The translations under genes and the position numbers were made by a program. Positions 7,487-15,989 of a DNA stretch of 35,038 nt are shown here, piece after piece; the stretch's first letter is position 1; each line of letters begins with the position of its first letter. The notes below the pieces were generated by a model. The model was not told the origin of the DNA. It made no database searches and saw only the letters and a program-made list of their open reading frames with translations. Source of the stretch: Rikenellaceae bacterium (GTDB lineage: Bacteria > Bacteroidota > Bacteroidia > Bacteroidales > Rikenellaceae); the NCBI GenBank assembly GCA_020859745.1, contig JAJBVQ010000054.1:1-35038 (forward strand). The letters are read 5' to 3'.

Positions 7487-8170
7487 ATGAAGAAAATCCT
7501 TTTTATCGCTTCGGCGCTCCTTTTCACGGGCGCGGCGATGGCACAAAGCCCGGACATGAAGATGAACCGGAACTACGTGGAGATCAACAGTTCGGCGGAC
7601 ACGTTGGTTGTTCCGAATAAATTCCGCATCTCCATCACCATTTCCGAGGCTCCGAGCAAGGGCAAGACGTCCATCGCCGAACTGGAGCGGTCGCTGGCCC
7701 GGGCCCTCGATGCGTCGGGCGTGGACATCAAGACGCAGCTCGTCATCACCGGGCAGTCCAGCGCGGACGGCAAACGCAAGGACATCTACCAGTACAAGAA
7801 CTACCTGCTGACGCTGACCGACCCGCAGATGGTCGAAACCGTGTTCAACGAACTGCAAACCAACGGTATCGCCAATGCGTCGCTGACCCAGAGCACGCGC
7901 ACCGACCTGAAAGAATTGCAGGCCATGGTGCGGGTGAAAGCCATGAAAAATGCGCAGCAAACGGCCGGCGAACTGGCCGGGGCGCTGGGCCAAACCATCG
8001 GCAAAGCCATTATGATCCAGTCCTACTCGTCAGCCCCTGAGGCAATTATGCTGCGTAGTTACGCCGCAGCGAAATCGGGCAACGCCATGCAGGACGCCGA
8101 GATGCCCGAACTCAAATTCAACGACGTGCGCGTGAACCAGAGCGTGACCGTCCGTTTCATACTGGAATAA
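7487..8170 (+). CDS. Secreted SIMPL-domain (DUF541) protein
   Basis: The 227-residue product begins with a clear signal peptide (MKKILFIASALLFTGAAMA) with cleavage expected before QSP. The mature part matches the SIMPL fold: an early strand with VVPNKFRISITISE, a helix containing ELERSLARALDASGVD, the IYQYKNYLLTLTD strand, and a late block beginning VRVKAMKNAQQTAGELAGALGQ. It ends with the VNQSVTVRFIL strand. SIMPL proteins are periplasmic or lipid-anchored and poorly understood; some are linked to stress resistance. There is no lipobox cysteine, so this one should be soluble in the periplasm or bound to the outer membrane. It is probably co-transcribed with the acyltransferase and ends at a strong terminator. 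Confidence 0.85.
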   Translation: MKKILFIASALLFTGAAMAQSPDMKMNRNYVEINSSADTLVVPNKFRISITISEAPSKGKTSIAELERSLARALDASGVDIKTQLVITGQSSADGKRKDIYQYKNYLLTLTDPQMVETVFNELQTNGIANASLTQSTRTDLKELQAMVRVKAMKNAQQTAGELAGALGQTIGKAIMIQSYSSAPEAIMLRSYAAAKSGNAMQDAEMPELKFNDVRVNQSVTVRFILE

Positions 8171-8213
8171 ACATTAGGAACAGAATACTGTTATTTTGTT
8201 TGAAATTTAACAC

Positions 8214-8239
8214 AACGGCGGGATAATCCCGCCGTTTTT
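8214..8239 (+). terminator. Rho-independent terminator after the SIMPL gene
   Basis: A 10-bp perfect stem, AACGGCGGGA (8214-8223) with TCCCGCCGTT (8227-8236), encloses a TAA loop. A T run follows. Confidence 0.92.
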
Positions 8240-8289
8240 CGTATATTGCGCACTGCACTCAGAGTTACGAAAAATTTTTCAAAAAGATA

Positions 8290-10569
8290 ATGGTATTCGA
8301 CATCGAGATGATCCGGCAGCGATACGCCGGCATGCCGCAGGCAGTGGCGGAAATCCGCAAAGCAACGGGACGGCCTTTGACATTGGCCGAAAAGATTCTG
8401 CTCACGCATTTACACGATAGAGGCCAACGGCCGGTTTTCCGGCGCGGCGAGGATTATGTCAATTTCGCCCCCGACCGGGTCGCTATGCAGGACGCCACGG
8501 CGCAGATGGCCCTGCTCCAGTTCATGAACGCGGGACGCAGCCGGGTGGCAGTGCCTTCGACCGTTCACTGCGACCACCTGATCCTGGCGGACAGTGGTGC
8601 GGGAACGGATCTGCCGGTGGCCCGGAATACCAATCGGGAAGTCTACGACTTTTTGGCCTCGGTGTCCAACAAATACGGTATCGGTTTCTGGAAGCCGGGC
8701 GCAGGGATCATTCACCAGGTGGTTCTGGAAAACTACGCTTTTCCGGGCGGCATGATGATCGGCACCGACTCGCACACGCCGAATGCGGGCGGCCTGGGGA
8801 TGATCGCGGTAGGGGTCGGCGGGGCAGATGCCGCGGACGTGATGTCGGGAATGCCGTGGGAACTGAAGATGCCGAAACTGATCGGCGTCAAGCTTACGGG
8901 CCGGCTCAGCGGCTGGGCCTCGCCGAAAGATGTCATCCTCAAACTGGCGGGCATACTGACCGTCAAAGGCGGTACCAACGCCATCATCGAATATTTCGGC
9001 GAGGGGACGGAGACCCTTTCCGCGACCGGGAAAGCGACCATCTGCAATATGGGAGCCGAAGTGGGGGCCACTACTTCCCTGTTCCCCTACGACGCGAAGA
9101 TCGCCGGTTACCTGCGGGCCACCGGGCGGGAGGAGGTCGCCGCGCTGGCGGACGGGATCGCCGCCGAATGCCTGACGGCGGATGCGGGAGTGCTGGAACA
9201 GCCTGAGCGATATTACGACCGCTTGATCGAGATCGACCTGTTCGCGTTGGAGCCCTATATCAACGGCCCGTTCACGCCGGACGCCGCGGCGCCTATTTCG
9301 GAATTCGTGCGGATCGCCCGCGAGAAAGGCTATCCGGAACGAATGGAAGTGGGGCTGATCGGCTCCTGCACCAACTCTTCGTACGAAGATCTGGCCCGCG
9401 CCGCTTCCGTCGCCCGGCAGGCGGCCGAAAAGGGACTCAAGGTGCAGGCCGGGTATATCATCACGCCGGGTTCGGAACAAGTCCGCTACACGGCGGCGAG
9501 GGACGGCCTGCTCGGCGAACTGGAATCCATCGGCGGGGTGGTGATGGCCAATGCCTGCGGGGCGTGCATCGGCCAATGGAAACGCCACACCGACGACCCG
9601 AAACGGGCGAACTCGATCGTGACCAGTTTCAACCGCAACTTCGCGGCCCGCAACGACGGGAATCCGGCCACGCACGCTTTCGTGGCGTCGCCGGAACTGA
9701 CTACGGCCCTGACCATCGCGGGACGCATTACGTTCAATCCGCTGACCGATACGCTGACCAACGAACGGGGCGAAACGGTGAAACTGGATGCGCCGCAGGG
9801 AGATGAACTGCCGGTCAAAGGGTTCGCCGTGGACGACCCGGGCTATCAGGCTCCGGCCTCGGACGGCTCGTCGGTGACCGTTGCCATCGCACCCGATTCG
9901 CAGCGGTTGCAGCGGTTGGAACCGTTCGCAGCATGGGATGGAACGGATTACGAGGGGCTGCGCCTGTTGATCAAAACGCAGGGGAAGTGTACGACGGATC
10001 ATATTTCGGCGGCGGGGCCGTGGCTGCGGTTCCGGGGGCACCTGGAAAACATCTCGGACAACCTCCTGATGGGGGCGACCAACGCTTTCGCGACTCCCAA
10101 CGGCGAGGCGATAAATAATGTACTGAATCCGCTCACGGGTGGATATGGCAAGGTTTCCGAGGTGGCGAAAGCCTATAAAGCGCAAGGGTTGGGAAGCATC
10201 GTGGTGGCGCAGGAGAACTACGGGGAAGGCTCATCGCGCGAGCATGCGGCGATGGAACCGCGGTTCCTGAATGTCAAGGTTGTGCTGGCGCAGTCGTTCG
10301 CCCGCATCCACGAGACCAACCTCAAGAAACAGGGGATGCTGGCCCTGACTTTCGCCGACAAGGAGGACTGGAACAAGGTGCGCGAAGACGACACCGTTTC
10401 GGTTCGGGGATTGAAAGATTTCGCTCCGAACGTCCCGCTCACAGTAGTTTTAAACCATGCCGACGGGACTTCAGACACCATAACGGCCAACCACACCTAC
10501 AACGCGTTGCAGATCGAGTGGTTCAAAGCGGGCAGCGCACTGAATCTGATCAGTAAAAAAACGAAATAA
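8290..10569 (+). CDS. acnA: Aconitate hydratase, mitochondrial type
   Basis: This 759-residue enzyme interconverts citrate and isocitrate with a [4Fe-4S] cluster. The three cluster cysteines are C360 (in GSCTNSS), C423 and C426 (in [10 protein letters not shown]), the same spacing as in mitochondrial aconitase and within two residues of its numbering. Other active-site blocks are [13 protein letters not shown], the [11 protein letters not shown] start of the swivelling domain, and [14 protein letters not shown] with the substrate-binding Ser-Arg. The length also fits the mitochondrial form rather than the roughly 890-residue AcnA or AcnB. It is the first gene of an acn-icd-gltA operon, with icd starting 1 nt after its stop. 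A 12-bp palindrome, GAAAAATTTTTC, lies at 8269-8280 just ahead of the start; its role is unknown. I saw no good -7 box upstream. Confidence 0.96.
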   Translation: MVFDIEMIRQRYAGMPQAVAEIRKATGRPLTLAEKILLTHLHDRGQRPVFRRGEDYVNFAPDRVAMQDATAQMALLQFMNAGRSRVAVPSTVHCDHLILADSGAGTDLPVARNTNREVYDFLASVSNKYGIGFWKPGAGIIHQVVLENYAFPGGMMIGTDSHTPNAGGLGMIAVGVGGADAADVMSGMPWELKMPKLIGVKLTGRLSGWASPKDVILKLAGILTVKGGTNAIIEYFGEGTETLSATGKATICNMGAEVGATTSLFPYDAKIAGYLRATGREEVAALADGIAAECLTADAGVLEQPERYYDRLIEIDLFALEPYINGPFTPDAAAPISEFVRIAREKGYPERMEVGLIGSCTNSSYEDLARAASVARQAAEKGLKVQAGYIITPGSEQVRYTAARDGLLGELESIGGVVMANACGACIGQWKRHTDDPKRANSIVTSFNRNFAARNDGNPATHAFVASPELTTALTIAGRITFNPLTDTLTNERGETVKLDAPQGDELPVKGFAVDDPGYQAPASDGSSVTVAIAPDSQRLQRLEPFAAWDGTDYEGLRLLIKTQGKCTTDHISAAGPWLRFRGHLENISDNLLMGATNAFATPNGEAINNVLNPLTGGYGKVSEVAKAYKAQGLGSIVVAQENYGEGSSREHAAMEPRFLNVKVVLAQSFARIHETNLKKQGMLALTFADKEDWNKVREDDTVSVRGLKDFAPNVPLTVVLNHADGTSDTITANHTYNALQIEWFKAGSALNLISKKTK

Positions 10570-10570
10570 C

Positions 10571-11836
10571 ATGGAAAAGATCACGATCACGAACGGCGCC
10601 TTGCAGGTGCCGGACAGCCCGGTCATCCCGTTCATCGAAGGGGACGGCATCGGGGTGGACATCTGGCCGGCGGCGCAGCGCATCATGGATGCGGCGGTAG
10701 CCAAGTGCTACGGGGGCAAACGTAAAATCGAGTGGAAAGAGGTGCTGGCCGGCGAAAAGGCTTTCAACCGAACGGGCAGCTGGCTGCCCGAGGAGACCCT
10801 GGAGGCTTTCCGCGAATACCTGGTGGGGATCAAAGGGCCGCTGACCACGCCGATCGGCGGCGGCATACGGTCGCTCAATGTGGCGCTGCGGCAGGAGCTG
10901 GACTTGTATGTGTGCCAGCGCCCTACCCGCTATTTTCAGGGGGTAGTGACGCCTGTTAAACGGCCGCAGGACGTGGATATGGTCATTTTCCGCGAAAATA
11001 CGGAGGACATTTACGCCGGGATCGAATGGCAAACCGGAACACCGGAGGCCAAAAAAGTATTGGATTTCCTCGTGAACGAAATGGGCGTGAAGAAGATCCG
11101 GTTCCCGGAAACCTCGTCGTTCGGCATCAAACCGATCTCGAAAGAGGGGACGGAACGGCTGGTGCGGGCGGCTATCCGGTATGCGGTCGATCATAAGCTG
11201 CCTTCGGTCACGCTGGTGCACAAAGGGAATATTATGAAATTCACCGAAGGCTCATTCAAGAACTGGGGCTACGAGCTGGCGGAACGCGAATTCGGCGACA
11301 AGACCTTTACCTGGGCCGAATGGGAGCGGATCAAAAAAGCGGAGGGCGAGGAGGCTGCCAATGCGGCGCAGGAGGCTGCGACCAAAGCGGGCAAAGTCAT
11401 CGTAAAGGATGCCATTGCCGACGCTTTCCTGCAATGGACGCTGCTTAAGCCGCGCGAATTTTCGGTCATCGCCACGCCGAACCTGAACGGGGATTACATC
11501 TCGGATCAGCTGGCGGCCATGGTGGGCGGCATCGGGATCGCGCCGGGCGCCAACATCAACTATGTAACCGGGCACGCCATTTTCGAGGCCACGCACGGCA
11601 CGGCGCCGATCCATGCCGGGAAAAACAAAGCCAACCCGTGTTCGCTCCTGCTGTCGGGGGTCATGATGCTCCAATATATGGGTTGGCACGAAGCGGGCGA
11701 AGCCATTGTCAAAGCGATGGAAAGCGCATTTACCGAAGGAAAAGCGACTTATGACCTGGTCCGTTTTATGGAAAACGGCACGAAACTCTCGACCGGCGAA
11801 TTCGCCGACCTGCTTATCTCAAAAATCAATAACTGA
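10571..11836 (+). CDS. icd: Isocitrate dehydrogenase, E. coli Icd-like
   Basis: This 421-residue enzyme oxidatively decarboxylates isocitrate to 2-oxoglutarate. Its substrate loop is [13 protein letters not shown] (S101 corresponds to E. coli S113), followed by the [13 protein letters not shown] block and the nucleotide-binding EATHGTAP block. Its length is close to E. coli Icd, and alignment around the coenzyme site is gap-free with a constant offset of three. At the five E. coli positions that select NADP (K344, Y345, V351, Y391, R395) this protein has I347, H348, A354, Y394 and R398. Two are kept and three changed, so coenzyme preference is uncertain. The gene starts 1 nt after acnA and its stop overlaps the citrate synthase start (TGATG), suggesting translational coupling. 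Confidence 0.95.
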   Translation: MEKITITNGALQVPDSPVIPFIEGDGIGVDIWPAAQRIMDAAVAKCYGGKRKIEWKEVLAGEKAFNRTGSWLPEETLEAFREYLVGIKGPLTTPIGGGIRSLNVALRQELDLYVCQRPTRYFQGVVTPVKRPQDVDMVIFRENTEDIYAGIEWQTGTPEAKKVLDFLVNEMGVKKIRFPETSSFGIKPISKEGTERLVRAAIRYAVDHKLPSVTLVHKGNIMKFTEGSFKNWGYELAEREFGDKTFTWAEWERIKKAEGEEAANAAQEAATKAGKVIVKDAIADAFLQWTLLKPREFSVIATPNLNGDYISDQLAAMVGGIGIAPGANINYVTGHAIFEATHGTAPIHAGKNKANPCSLLLSGVMMLQYMGWHEAGEAIVKAMESAFTEGKATYDLVRFMENGTKLSTGEFADLLISKINN

Positions 11837-13201
11837 TGGATATGAATAAAGACTATCTGATATACAAACTGTCGGAGACCGTCAAAGAGACAGCGCGGAT
11901 CGAAAACGAACTGTTCAAATGCTTCGGCGTGAAACGCGGCCTGCGGAACGAAGACCACTCCGGGGTGCTGGTGGGGCTGACCAACATCGGGGACGTGGTC
12001 GGTTACGAACGCCTGCCGGACGGGGGGGGGGCTCAAGGCCATACCGGGGAAACTGCTCTACCGCGGCATCGAGGTTTCGGACCTGGTGCACGGCGTGCAG
12101 GCCGAGAGCCGGCTGGGATACGAGGAGACGGCTTTCCTGCTGCTCTCGGGCTACCTGCCCGACCGGGAGGAACTGGAAACCTTCGCCAACCTGCTGAACG
12201 AGCAAATGGTACTGCGACACGCCACCAAGATGAACATCCTGCAGCTCTACGGGAACGACATTATGAACATCCTGGCGCGGTCGGTGCTGGTGCTCTATGC
12301 TTTCGACGAGAACGCGGACGACACCTCGCGCGATAACCTGATCCGCCAGTCGGTGGACCTGATCGCCAAATTCCCGTCGATCATCGCGTACGCCTACCAC
12401 ACCATGAACCACAACAAGAACGGCGGTTCGCTACACATCCGCATCCCGAAGCCCAACTTCTCGCTGGCCGAGAATTTCATCTATATGATGAAAGGCTCGA
12501 AAGGGTACACGCCGTTGGATGTCAAAGTGTTGGATCTCTGCCTGATCCTCCACGCCGAGCACGGCGGGGGGAACAACTCGACCTTCACCACGCGTGTGAC
12601 CAGCTCATCGGGAACCGACACCTACTCCTCCATCGCCGCGGCCATCGGCTCGCTTAAAGGGCCGTTGCACGGGGGCGCCAACTTGCAGGTGATCGATATG
12701 TTCACCCACCTGCGCGAAGCGATCTCGGACTGGTCGGACGAGAAAGAGGTCAAAGAATACTTGATGCGAATGCTCCGCAAAGAGGTGTACGACAAAAAGG
12801 GGCTGATCTACGGGATCGGGCATGCCGTTTACACGATTTCAGACCCGCGCGCGCTGCTTCTCAAGGAGATGGCGCGGTCGCTGGCCAAGGAAAAGGGGCG
12901 CGAGAAAGAGTTCGACTTCCTCGAAACGGTGGAACGCATCGGGGTCGAGAGCTTTATGGAGTTCAAGGGCAACTCGGTCAACAAGCGGGTTTGCGCCAAC
13001 GTGGATTTCTACTCCGGCTTCGTGTACGATATGATCGGGCTGCCGCGCGAGGTATATACCCCGCTGTTCGCCATGTCGCGCATCGCAGGCTGGGTGGCCC
13101 ACCGGATCGAGGAGCTGAATTTCGACAGCCGGCGGATCATCCGCCCGGCCTACAAGAATGTGGCTTCCGCCACGGAGTACAAACCGTTGAACAAACGGTA
13201 G
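11836..13201 (+). pseudogene. gltA: Citrate synthase, frameshifted at a G10 tract
   Basis: The enzyme condenses oxaloacetate and acetyl-CoA to citrate. The frame opens at ATG 11836 and reads about 65 sensible residues (KRGLRNEDHSGVLVGLTNIGDVVGYERLPD). It then loses phase at ten consecutive G (12022-12031) and would end as a 166-residue nonsense product. The rest continues in the +1 frame to 13201 (LKAIPGKLLYRGIEVSDLVHG onward). With nine G the two parts join into one protein of 454 residues. The catalytic triad is present downstream: His in LHGGAN (12668-12670), His in GIGHAVY (12821-12823) and Asp in NVDFYSG (13004-13006). It is the third gene of the acn-icd-gltA operon. A sequencing error, a phase-variable tract or transcriptional slippage would each fit. 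Function is certain; intactness is not. Confidence 0.9.
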
Positions 13202-13222
13202 ACTGCGGTTCTGTGCAAACAG

Positions 13223-13257
13223 AAAAACGGCTCTCCGCGTTGCGGAGAGCCGTTTTT
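13223..13257. terminator. Bidirectional terminator between gltA and purC
   Basis: CGGCTCTCCGC (13228-13238) pairs perfectly with GCGGAGAGCCG (13242-13252) around a GTT loop. Five A precede and five T follow the stem, so it can stop transcripts from both convergent genes. Confidence 0.93.
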
Positions 13258-13276
13258 GCATCATGACCGGCAAAAG

Positions 13277-14242
13277 CTATTTCAGCCGCGCCAGCATATT
13301 CTTCACATTATTCTCGATGCGATCCTGAATCGCCGCTTCGGTCGCCGTATCCGACCCCCGGTCGAATTTTTCGCCCGTGATATGCTCATACAGTTCGATA
13401 TAGCGCTCACTCACGCTGTTCACGAACTCGTCCGTCAGCTCCGGCATCACATCGCCCTTGCGCCCCTGAAAATTATGATCCATCAGCCATTCGCGCACAA
13501 ACTCTTTGGAAAGTTGCCGCTGCTGCTCGCCCTTGTCGAAACGTTCCTGATAGCCGTCCGCATAGAAATAACGAGAACTGTCCGGCGTATGTACCTCATC
13601 GATCAGGTAGATCTCGCCGTCTTTTTTGCCGAATTCATATTTGGTATCCACCAGGATCAGCCCGTGCTTGGCCGCAATATCGGTTCCCCGCTCAAACAGT
13701 TGCATGGCATACTTTTCCAGCACCGCATAATCCTCGGTGGAAACCAACCCCTGCTTGATGATCTCCTCTTTCGAGATATTCTCGTCGTGCAGCCCCAATT
13801 CCGCCTTGGTAGTCGGCGTGATGATCGGTTTCTCGAACTTCTGGTGCTCGCGCATCCCGTCCGGCAGCGGCACTCCGCAGATCGAACGTGCCCCGGCCTT
13901 GTAGTCGCGCCACGAACTACCCGTCAGGTAACCGCGCACGATCATCTCCACGGCAAACGGCTCGCACTTGTACCCCACCGTCACCATCGGGTCCGGCGAA
14001 GCGATCTTCCAGTTGGGGCAAATATCCGTCGTGGCATCCAGCGCCTTGGCAGCGATCTGGTTCAGCACCTGCCCTTTGAACGGTATCCCTTTGGGCAACA
14101 CCACGTCGAAGGCCGAGATACGGTCGGTCACCACCATCACCAGATACTTGTCGTCGATGTTATAGACATCGCGTACCTTGCCTTCGTACAAAGACTTCTG
14201 ACCGTCGAAGTGCATGTCGGTCTTTACCAATGCTTTCGCCAT
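13277..14242 (-). CDS. purC: Phosphoribosylaminoimidazole-succinocarboxamide synthase
   Basis: This 321-residue enzyme joins aspartate to CAIR in de novo purine synthesis, using ATP. Diagnostic stretches are [10 protein letters not shown] near residue 18 (nucleotide-binding start), [25 protein letters not shown], the aspartate/ATP block LVDTKYEFG, and [12 protein letters not shown]. The length of about 320 fits the longer SAICAR synthetases found in Bacteroidetes and fungi rather than the 237-residue E. coli form. It lies 29 nt after phoH on the same strand. That gap contains a TACATTCG box (14257-14250, one mismatch to the -7 consensus) and a short dyad AATTTATGTAAATT (14257-14270), so it may have its own start of transcription. 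No other purine gene is nearby. Confidence 0.96.
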   Translation of the reverse strand: MAKALVKTDMHFDGQKSLYEGKVRDVYNIDDKYLVMVVTDRISAFDVVLPKGIPFKGQVLNQIAAKALDATTDICPNWKIASPDPMVTVGYKCEPFAVEMIVRGYLTGSSWRDYKAGARSICGVPLPDGMREHQKFEKPIITPTTKAELGLHDENISKEEIIKQGLVSTEDYAVLEKYAMQLFERGTDIAAKHGLILVDTKYEFGKKDGEIYLIDEVHTPDSSRYFYADGYQERFDKGEQQRQLSKEFVREWLMDHNFQGRKGDVMPELTDEFVNSVSERYIELYEHITGEKFDRGSDTATEAAIQDRIENNVKNMLARLK

Positions 14243-14271
14243 GATTTTTCGAATGTAATTTATGTAAATTT

Positions 14272-15267
14272 TCAGTGAGTTGAATGCTTCTCGAACGCCT
14301 GCACGATACGCCCCACCAGCTCGTGCCGTACAATATCCTTTTTGTCGAACTCCACCACCGCGATCCCCTTGATCTTGCGCAGCATCTCGATCGCCGGCAT
14401 CAGGCCCGAATCCATGCGGTTCGGCAAATCGACCTGCGTCACGTCGCCCGTTACGATAAACTTGGCATTCCGCCCCATGCGCGTAAGGAACATCTTGATC
14501 TGTGACAGGATCGTATTCTGTGCCTCGTCCAGAATAACGAACGCATTATCCAGCGTCCGCCCGCGCATGTAGGCCAACGGCGCGATCTGCACGATCCCCT
14601 CCTCCATGTAATCCTGCAATTTCTTCGGCGGGATCATGTCATTCAGCGCATCGTACAAAGGCTGCAAATACGGGTCGAGCTTCTCCTTCATATCCCCCGG
14701 CAGGAACCCCAGCTTCTCCCCGGCCTCCACCGCCGGACGGGTCAGGATGATCCGCTTCACCTCCTTATTCTTCAAAGCACGCACCGCCAGTGCTATCGCG
14801 GTATAGGTCTTTCCACTCCCCGCCGGCCCGACGGCGAACAACAGGTCGTTCTTGTCGTACAGCTCGACCAGCTTCCGCTGGTTCGCCGTCCGGGCCCGGA
14901 CGATATTTCCGTTATTCCCGTACACGATGACATCGTCGGCCACCGAACCGTCGCCGCCATTCCCGCTCGCACCGTTCACCCCGGCAGGGACGGAAGCGGG
15001 CCGCGCATGAACCGGCGTGTCGAAAACCTGGTCCAGTACCTGCGGCGAAATATGCCCGTAGCGTTGGTAATAACGTATCAACTGCGCGAACCGATCCTCG
15101 AAACGGGCGATTTGCTCTTCCGAACCTAAAAGTTTCATCGTTCCTCCGCGCGCCACGATCTTCAGTTGCGGGAATTTCCCCGTCAGGTAGTTGAAGTTGG
15201 CGTTGGCCGGCCCGTAGAAATCCACCGGGTCTATGACCCCGCCGAGGTCGATGATCATTTCACTCAT
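14272..15267 (-). CDS. phoH: PhoH-family ATPase
   Basis: This 331-residue protein has an N-terminal extension (residues 1-130) including a KH-like region, then a P-loop ATPase domain. That domain has Walker A GPAGSGKT (147-154) and Walker B VILDEAQN, and the conserved [15 protein letters not shown] and LAYMRGRTL blocks identify PhoH/YbeZ. These are cytoplasmic RNA-binding NTPases or helicases; YbeZ works with the endonuclease YbeY in rRNA and RNA processing in E. coli. No ybeY gene is visible in the window. A Gly/Ala-rich, low-complexity linker occurs at about residues 90-108. The gene starts 22 nt after the outer-membrane barrel gene ends and probably shares its transcript. Confidence 0.93.
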   Translation of the reverse strand: MSEMIIDLGGVIDPVDFYGPANANFNYLTGKFPQLKIVARGGTMKLLGSEEQIARFEDRFAQLIRYYQRYGHISPQVLDQVFDTPVHARPASVPAGVNGASGNGGDGSVADDVIVYGNNGNIVRARTANQRKLVELYDKNDLLFAVGPAGSGKTYTAIALAVRALKNKEVKRIILTRPAVEAGEKLGFLPGDMKEKLDPYLQPLYDALNDMIPPKKLQDYMEEGIVQIAPLAYMRGRTLDNAFVILDEAQNTILSQIKMFLTRMGRNAKFIVTGDVTQVDLPNRMDSGLMPAIEMLRKIKGIAVVEFDKKDIVRHELVGRIVQAFEKHSTH

Positions 15268-15289
15268 AGTTCAGTTCAAGCAGATAATA

Positions 15290-15934
15290 TTATTTGAGAA
15301 TCATATAGCCTATCGAAATAGCCACCTTGCGCTCGTTGACCTTCAGGTTGGGCGTATAGATGTCCGTAACTCCTTTGTCCGTGATATTGGTGAAGTTGCC
15401 GCAGTACCGTGCATCAACGGTCAGCCGGCCCAGGTCGATCCCGATGCCCGCCTGGTAACCCATCACGAAACTCTGGAGCCTCGGCGCCACTTTGGCCTCT
15501 TTCACCCCCGCATTCATCACCTCGTCCATCGGAAAACGGAACGACGGCCCCAGCATCAGGCGCACGATCGAGAATTTCCACCCCACCAGCACCGGCACCT
15601 CGATCCAGTTGGAGCGGATCTTCAGCTTGTCGCCATACTGGCCGCCCCCGCCGTTGGTCTCGTCGATCGGGAACGTACCGTTCGTGCGGCTGTACACGAT
15701 CTCCGGCTGGAGCAGGAAACCCAGGGGCAGGCGCAGCCGCGCCTGGAAGCCGAGCTCGAAACCCGGTTTGGTGCTGCTTTTATCATACCGGTCCCGGTTG
15801 CCCGAGAAGGTGTATTTCAGGTCCGAGCTATTGACCAGCAGGCCGCCCTTGACCCCGAACTGAAACAAAGATTGTGCCCGGACACCGGAGAATCCGCCTA
15901 ATATGATGCACGCTGCGAGGAGAATTTTTTTCAT
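15290..15934 (-). CDS. Outer-membrane beta-barrel (porin-like) protein
   Basis: The 214-residue product has a signal peptide (MKKILLAACIILGGFSGVRA, cleavage before QSLF). It is followed by alternating strands typical of the OMP_b-brl_2 group common in Bacteroidetes: FQFGVKGGLLV at the start, PGFELGFQARLRLP, IEVPVLVGWKFS, SFVMGYQAGIGIDLG and a closing VAISIGYMI strand. The size suggests an eight-stranded barrel. No specific function can be assigned; PorT-like and other secretion-linked proteins share the fold, but no distinguishing motif is visible. A good promoter precedes it (15959-15989). It is followed by phoH in the same direction. Confidence 0.8.
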   Translation of the reverse strand: MKKILLAACIILGGFSGVRAQSLFQFGVKGGLLVNSSDLKYTFSGNRDRYDKSSTKPGFELGFQARLRLPLGFLLQPEIVYSRTNGTFPIDETNGGGGQYGDKLKIRSNWIEVPVLVGWKFSIVRLMLGPSFRFPMDEVMNAGVKEAKVAPRLQSFVMGYQAGIGIDLGRLTVDARYCGNFTNITDKGVTDIYTPNLKVNERKVAISIGYMILK

Positions 15935-15958
15935 CCGAAAGTATTTTAATATAAGTTA

Positions 15959-15989
15959 CAAAGATACTCCATTTTTCGGTTAGAGCAAC
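15959..15989 (-). promoter_or_regulatory. Promoter of the outer-membrane barrel gene
   Basis: On the minus strand, GTTG (15989-15986) lies 19 nt upstream of TATCTTTG (15966-15959). The -7 box is an exact match to TAnnTTTG and the -33 box has one mismatch. The start codon at 15934 is 24 nt downstream. Confidence 0.7.

Noticed and set aside
8410-10185. 591-codon minus-strand open frame
   Set aside because: It lies fully antisense to aconitase, whose motifs are clear; its translation is Arg/His-rich with no domain, as expected of a GC-rich shadow frame.
12086-13201. Citrate synthase as a shorter intact gene starting at the ATG at 12086
   Set aside because: Conserved sequence (LKAIPGKLLYRG) lies upstream in the same frame with no start, and the first 80 residues of the enzyme would be missing.
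13256-14278. 340-codon plus-strand open frame
   Set aside because: It is antisense to purC and starts inside the bidirectional terminator region.
14920-14988. Low-complexity Gly/Ala stretch in phoH as a repeat element
   Set aside because: It encodes a protein linker (about residues 90-108) in an intact frame and is not repeated elsewhere.
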